A DNA stretch of 7,638 nucleotides from positions 773,365 to 781,002 of the forward strand of contig CP070726.1 of NCBI GenBank assembly GCA_020350865.1, read 5' to 3'. The translations under genes were made by a program, and so were the position numbers. The stretch comes from Thermoplasmata archaeon. GTDB taxonomy: Archaea > Thermoplasmatota > Thermoplasmata > GCA-020350865. This document shows positions 5,698 to 7,638 of the stretch, piece by piece; within the stretch, counting starts at the first letter, position 1, and the number at the start of each line of letters is the position of its first letter. The notes under the pieces are model-generated. The model did no database searches. It was given only the letters and a program-made list of their open reading frames with translations, and had not been told where the DNA came from.

Positions 5698-7234
5698 AAC
5701 CAACATCCATTTCTTCCTTGTAGCGGATTGCCTCTAATATACCCTTTATATCGGATCTCTCCCGGTCGTCAAGGCCGCGGTAGTAGAACAGCAGTAGATA
5801 TACAGCCATACCAATGATGAAGTACACAACTACTTCAAGAAAATTGGCAGGTGTGTGAATCCACGTCAGCCCAAACAAAACGCCGGCCGACAAGAGGGCC
5901 CATGGAAAAGTGGACAGCAATACCGTCCGCCCGTAGTCTCTTACGCGTATGCCTATCGTCTTAAACGCGTACCACATGAAAACGGGGGCCATTACAATGA
6001 AGGGCACTGCCGTTCCCAATGCCACACCTTCCAGCCCGATTATATTGACCAAGATGATGCTCAGCACCAAATTGAACACGGCAACAACACCGTAACATCC
6101 GATGAACACCTTGATTTTGTTCATGCCCGTCAGAATGTGGAAGGACACCAGGTTAAAGAAATCGAAAAACAGGGATATAATCAGTATGTTCGTGACAAGA
6201 TGATAAAGAGCAAAGTCGCCTCCTGTTGGATTAAATATGTATTTCAGGATTTCTTTTGACATAAGCAATATCGGTATCCCGAATAAAAATAACAACGCCA
6301 GGCAGTATTTTAACACTCTGAGAAATAGCTCCTGAAGGGCTTTTTCCCTCCTCAAGGCATCCAGCTCCGATGTTGCAGGGATCGTTGCACTCAACATCCA
6401 AATATATGCTTTGACAGGAATTTCGGATATCTTCCATGCAGCAGTATAAATCGTGATCATTACAACACCTAAAAAGAACCCGATCACCAGGGTATCGGTA
6501 TAATAGATGATCCTCGCAAAGAACGAGAAGAAGAGCAGCATCAGGCTCAGCCTGAATAGTGTCCTAAATGTATCCCTTTTCAGGAAGGAGAACTTAATAC
6601 TCAGATACGGCAGGTATCGATTAACCTGGAACGCGACAATAATGTGGCGGGTCAATCCGATACATATGGTATAAAAGAGGAGTTCAACTATTCCGTAACC
6701 CAATAAGAGCACTGCCATGGTAACCGCTGCATTCACAAGCGACATGGCAAAGTTAATATATGCCAATCTGTCGTATCTCTGCAGGCCCGCCAGCGTACTT
6801 GAAAATGTGTTCAAGCAAAAGCCAAAGATCAAGGTCACAGCCAGCAGGTAAGTGAGGAGCCTTGCTTTGCTCAGTAGATCGTCTTCTATCTTAAAAACAT
6901 CAATAAAAAATGTTCCTATGATAAATACGCATATGGCCCCTATTACACCCACCAGTAAAAATATGAAGAATGCCGTATTCACGACCTCATTGACCTTCTG
7001 TTTATCCTTCTTGGCATGGTACTCAGCGATAAATTTTAGCAGGGATTTACCGATTCCCAGGTCCAGCAGACCAAAATAGCCTGTCAATGCGGCCACAAGC
7101 AGGTAAATCCCATATTCTTCCAGGCCTACAAAATATATAATTATGAGCATCAAGACAAAATTAAGAACGGTGGTCCATAATTGAACACCAGAATTCATAA
7201 TGGTGTTTCTCATCAGCTTCTTTTTTACACTCAC
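5696..7234 (-). CDS. Wzx/RfbX-like oligosaccharide flippase (polysaccharide biosynthesis protein, MOP superfamily)
   Basis: This is a very hydrophobic 512-residue protein with about 12-14 predicted membrane helices, the usual size for Wzx-type flippases. The N-terminus (MRNTIMNSGVQLWTTVLNFVL) and the following FVGLEEYGIYLLVAALTGYFGLLDLGIGKSL are characteristic of the family: a first helix, then the loop E-x-Y-G and the second helix ending in LDLGIG. FSSTLAGLQRYDRLAYIN and FFDFFNLVSFHILTGMNKIK are later family blocks. The family moves lipid-linked glycans from the cytoplasmic to the outer face of the membrane. The start is a GTG at 7234-7232 with an upstream GAGGT. The C-terminal tail is charged (RGLDDRERSDIKG to the end) and probably cytoplasmic. 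It converges with the glycosyltransferase operon, and its likely substrate is the glycan those genes build. Base composition seems a little more AT-rich than the neighbours, as expected for a membrane protein. Confidence 0.93.
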   Translation of the reverse strand: MSVKKKLMRNTIMNSGVQLWTTVLNFVLMLIIIYFVGLEEYGIYLLVAALTGYFGLLDLGIGKSLLKFIAEYHAKKDKQKVNEVVNTAFFIFLLVGVIGAICVFIIGTFFIDVFKIEDDLLSKARLLTYLLAVTLIFGFCLNTFSSTLAGLQRYDRLAYINFAMSLVNAAVTMAVLLLGYGIVELLFYTICIGLTRHIIVAFQVNRYLPYLSIKFSFLKRDTFRTLFRLSLMLLFFSFFARIIYYTDTLVIGFFLGVVMITIYTAAWKISEIPVKAYIWMLSATIPATSELDALRREKALQELFLRVLKYCLALLFLFGIPILLMSKEILKYIFNPTGGDFALYHLVTNILIISLFFDFFNLVSFHILTGMNKIKVFIGCYGVVAVFNLVLSIILVNIIGLEGVALGTAVPFIVMAPVFMWYAFKTIGIRVRDYGRTVLLSTFPWALLSAGVLFGLTWIHTPANFLEVVVYFIIGMAVYLLLFYYRGLDDRERSDIKGILEAIRYKEEMDVG

Positions 7235-7240
7235 AAAACT

Positions 7241-7245
7241 ACCTC
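7241..7245 (-). promoter_or_regulatory. Ribosome binding site for the flippase GTG start
   Basis: On the minus strand GAGGT lies 6 bases before the GTG at 7234. The upstream ATG at 7247-7245 in the same area meets a stop two codons later (ATG AGG TAG), so the GTG is the credible start. Confidence 0.6.
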
Positions 7246-7297
7246 ATCTGCATGCAGCCTTCATCCCTTTACAATCCATCGACTGAAATAGTTCATG

Positions 7298-7305
7298 TAT
7301 ATATA
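7298..7305 (-). promoter_or_regulatory. TATA box of the flippase gene
   Basis: TATATATA lies about 67 bases before the GTG at 7234, predicting a transcript start near 7276 and a leader of about 42 bases that includes the ribosome binding site. A second TATA-like sequence, TTTATATACG on the minus strand, is at 7323-7332; either or both may be used. Between them is a small inverted repeat, ATTCT-AAA-AGAAT (7310-7322). Confidence 0.5.
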
Positions 7306-7339
7306 GCTTATTCTAAAAGAATCGTATATAAAGGAAGTG

Positions 7340-7364
7340 GGGCCAGCGGGGTGTGGCCTGGCCC
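7340..7364. other. GC-rich hairpin in the gap upstream of the flippase
   Basis: GGGCCAG (7340-7346) and CTGGCCC (7358-7364) form a perfect 7-base stem around an 11-base loop. It lies about 85 bases past the stop of the minus-strand gene at the right edge and is followed on that strand by a T-rich stretch (CTTCCTTTATATACG). It may help end that transcript; a role as an attenuator of the flippase is less likely because the nearer TATA box is downstream of it. Confidence 0.35.
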
Positions 7365-7448
7365 TTCCCGTTATTTTCTGATATGTTTCTGGGATTAATG
7401 CCACATTGTTCCGAGAAATTGGTAATTTCACCCAAATATACTCACTTT

Positions 7449-7638
7449 TTACAGGGGGACGTTCCAAGCTATTGTAACCTTTGAATGCATCCAGTAACCC
7501 TGACCCACTTCGAAACAATCCGTCGGTTCGTCGAGCTCAACCCATTGTTGCATGGTGGCATTGTAGGTCCAGACCGAGTCCACCTCCAATCCGAATGTGA
7601 TGTTGTTAAGGGCTGCTGTTCTGTTCTTGTTGGAAAGG
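7449..7638 (-). CDS. C-terminal end of a probable secreted or surface protein, N-terminus beyond the window
   Basis: The minus strand is open from the right edge to a TAA at 7451-7449, giving the last 62 codons of a longer gene. The peptide begins LSNKNRTAALNNITF, then has VDSVWTYNATMQQWVEL, DCFEVGQGYWMHSKV and ends AWNVPL. The order of a VWTYN...W block, a GxGYW-h block and a final W-x-V-P-L resembles, from memory, the terminal domain of large extracellular proteins with PKD or repeat domains in Thermoplasmata-like archaea. The asparagines in NRT, NIT and NAT are possible N-glycosylation sequons, which would fit an outside location. The overlapping longer open frame at 7261-7518 on the same strand is in another frame and has no such pattern. 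The function of the whole protein cannot be told from this piece. Confidence 0.6.
   Translation of the reverse strand, partial: LSNKNRTAALNNITFGLEVDSVWTYNATMQQWVELDEPTDCFEVGQGYWMHSKVTIAWNVPL

Noticed and set aside
5855..6259. Plus-strand frame of 134 codons inside the flippase
   Set aside because: It is antisense to membrane helices of the flippase and its polar composition is what the complement of hydrophobic codons produces.
7261..7518. Minus-strand open frame of 85 codons before the flippase
   Set aside because: It overlaps the tail of the surface-protein gene in a different frame, runs through the hairpin and both TATA boxes, and has no recognisable domain.

Overview
The window looks archaeal, probably euryarchaeal and possibly from a Thermoplasmata-related lineage. 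Three things support this. The left edge carries a UbiA-family prenyltransferase that fits the second ether-bond step of archaeal lipid synthesis. Clear TATA boxes lie about 25 bases before the inferred transcript starts. The right edge carries the tail of a surface-protein type that, from memory, is common in uncultured Thermoplasmata-like archaea. Domain-level confidence is high; the lineage is only a guess.

Layout. Bases 1-776 (minus) hold a geranylgeranylglycerol-phosphate geranylgeranyltransferase-like gene that runs off the left edge. Bases 777-925 are a divergent promoter region with one TATA box per strand. Bases 926-5657 (plus) hold five genes: an NAD-dependent sugar-nucleotide epimerase, a GT4 glycosyltransferase, a GT2 glycosyltransferase, a PseG/MurG-like GT-B protein, and a class I SAM methyltransferase with an N-terminal four-cysteine zinc-ribbon-like segment. 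The first three are tightly spaced. A 108-base gap with a hairpin, a 12-base palindrome and a TATA-like stretch then suggests that the last two can be transcribed separately. Bases 5696-7234 (minus, convergent) encode a multi-pass Wzx/RfbX-like oligosaccharide flippase. Bases 7235-7448 are intergenic, with TATA boxes and a GC-rich hairpin. Bases 7449-7638 (minus) are the last 62 codons of a probable secreted or surface protein, running off the right edge.

Together the middle genes form a glycan assembly cassette. The epimerase would supply a sugar nucleotide, the glycosyltransferases would build an oligosaccharide on a lipid carrier, the methyltransferase would decorate it, and the flippase would move it across the membrane. 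Neither an oligosaccharyltransferase (AglB) nor a polymerase is in the window, so whether the product is an N-glycan or a surface polysaccharide cannot be decided here. I see no tRNA, rRNA, CRISPR array, insertion sequence or attachment site. The cassette is a recognisable type rather than a clearly new system. The least conventional parts are the PseG-like protein, the G9 tract in the methyltransferase, and the conserved-looking tail at the right edge.
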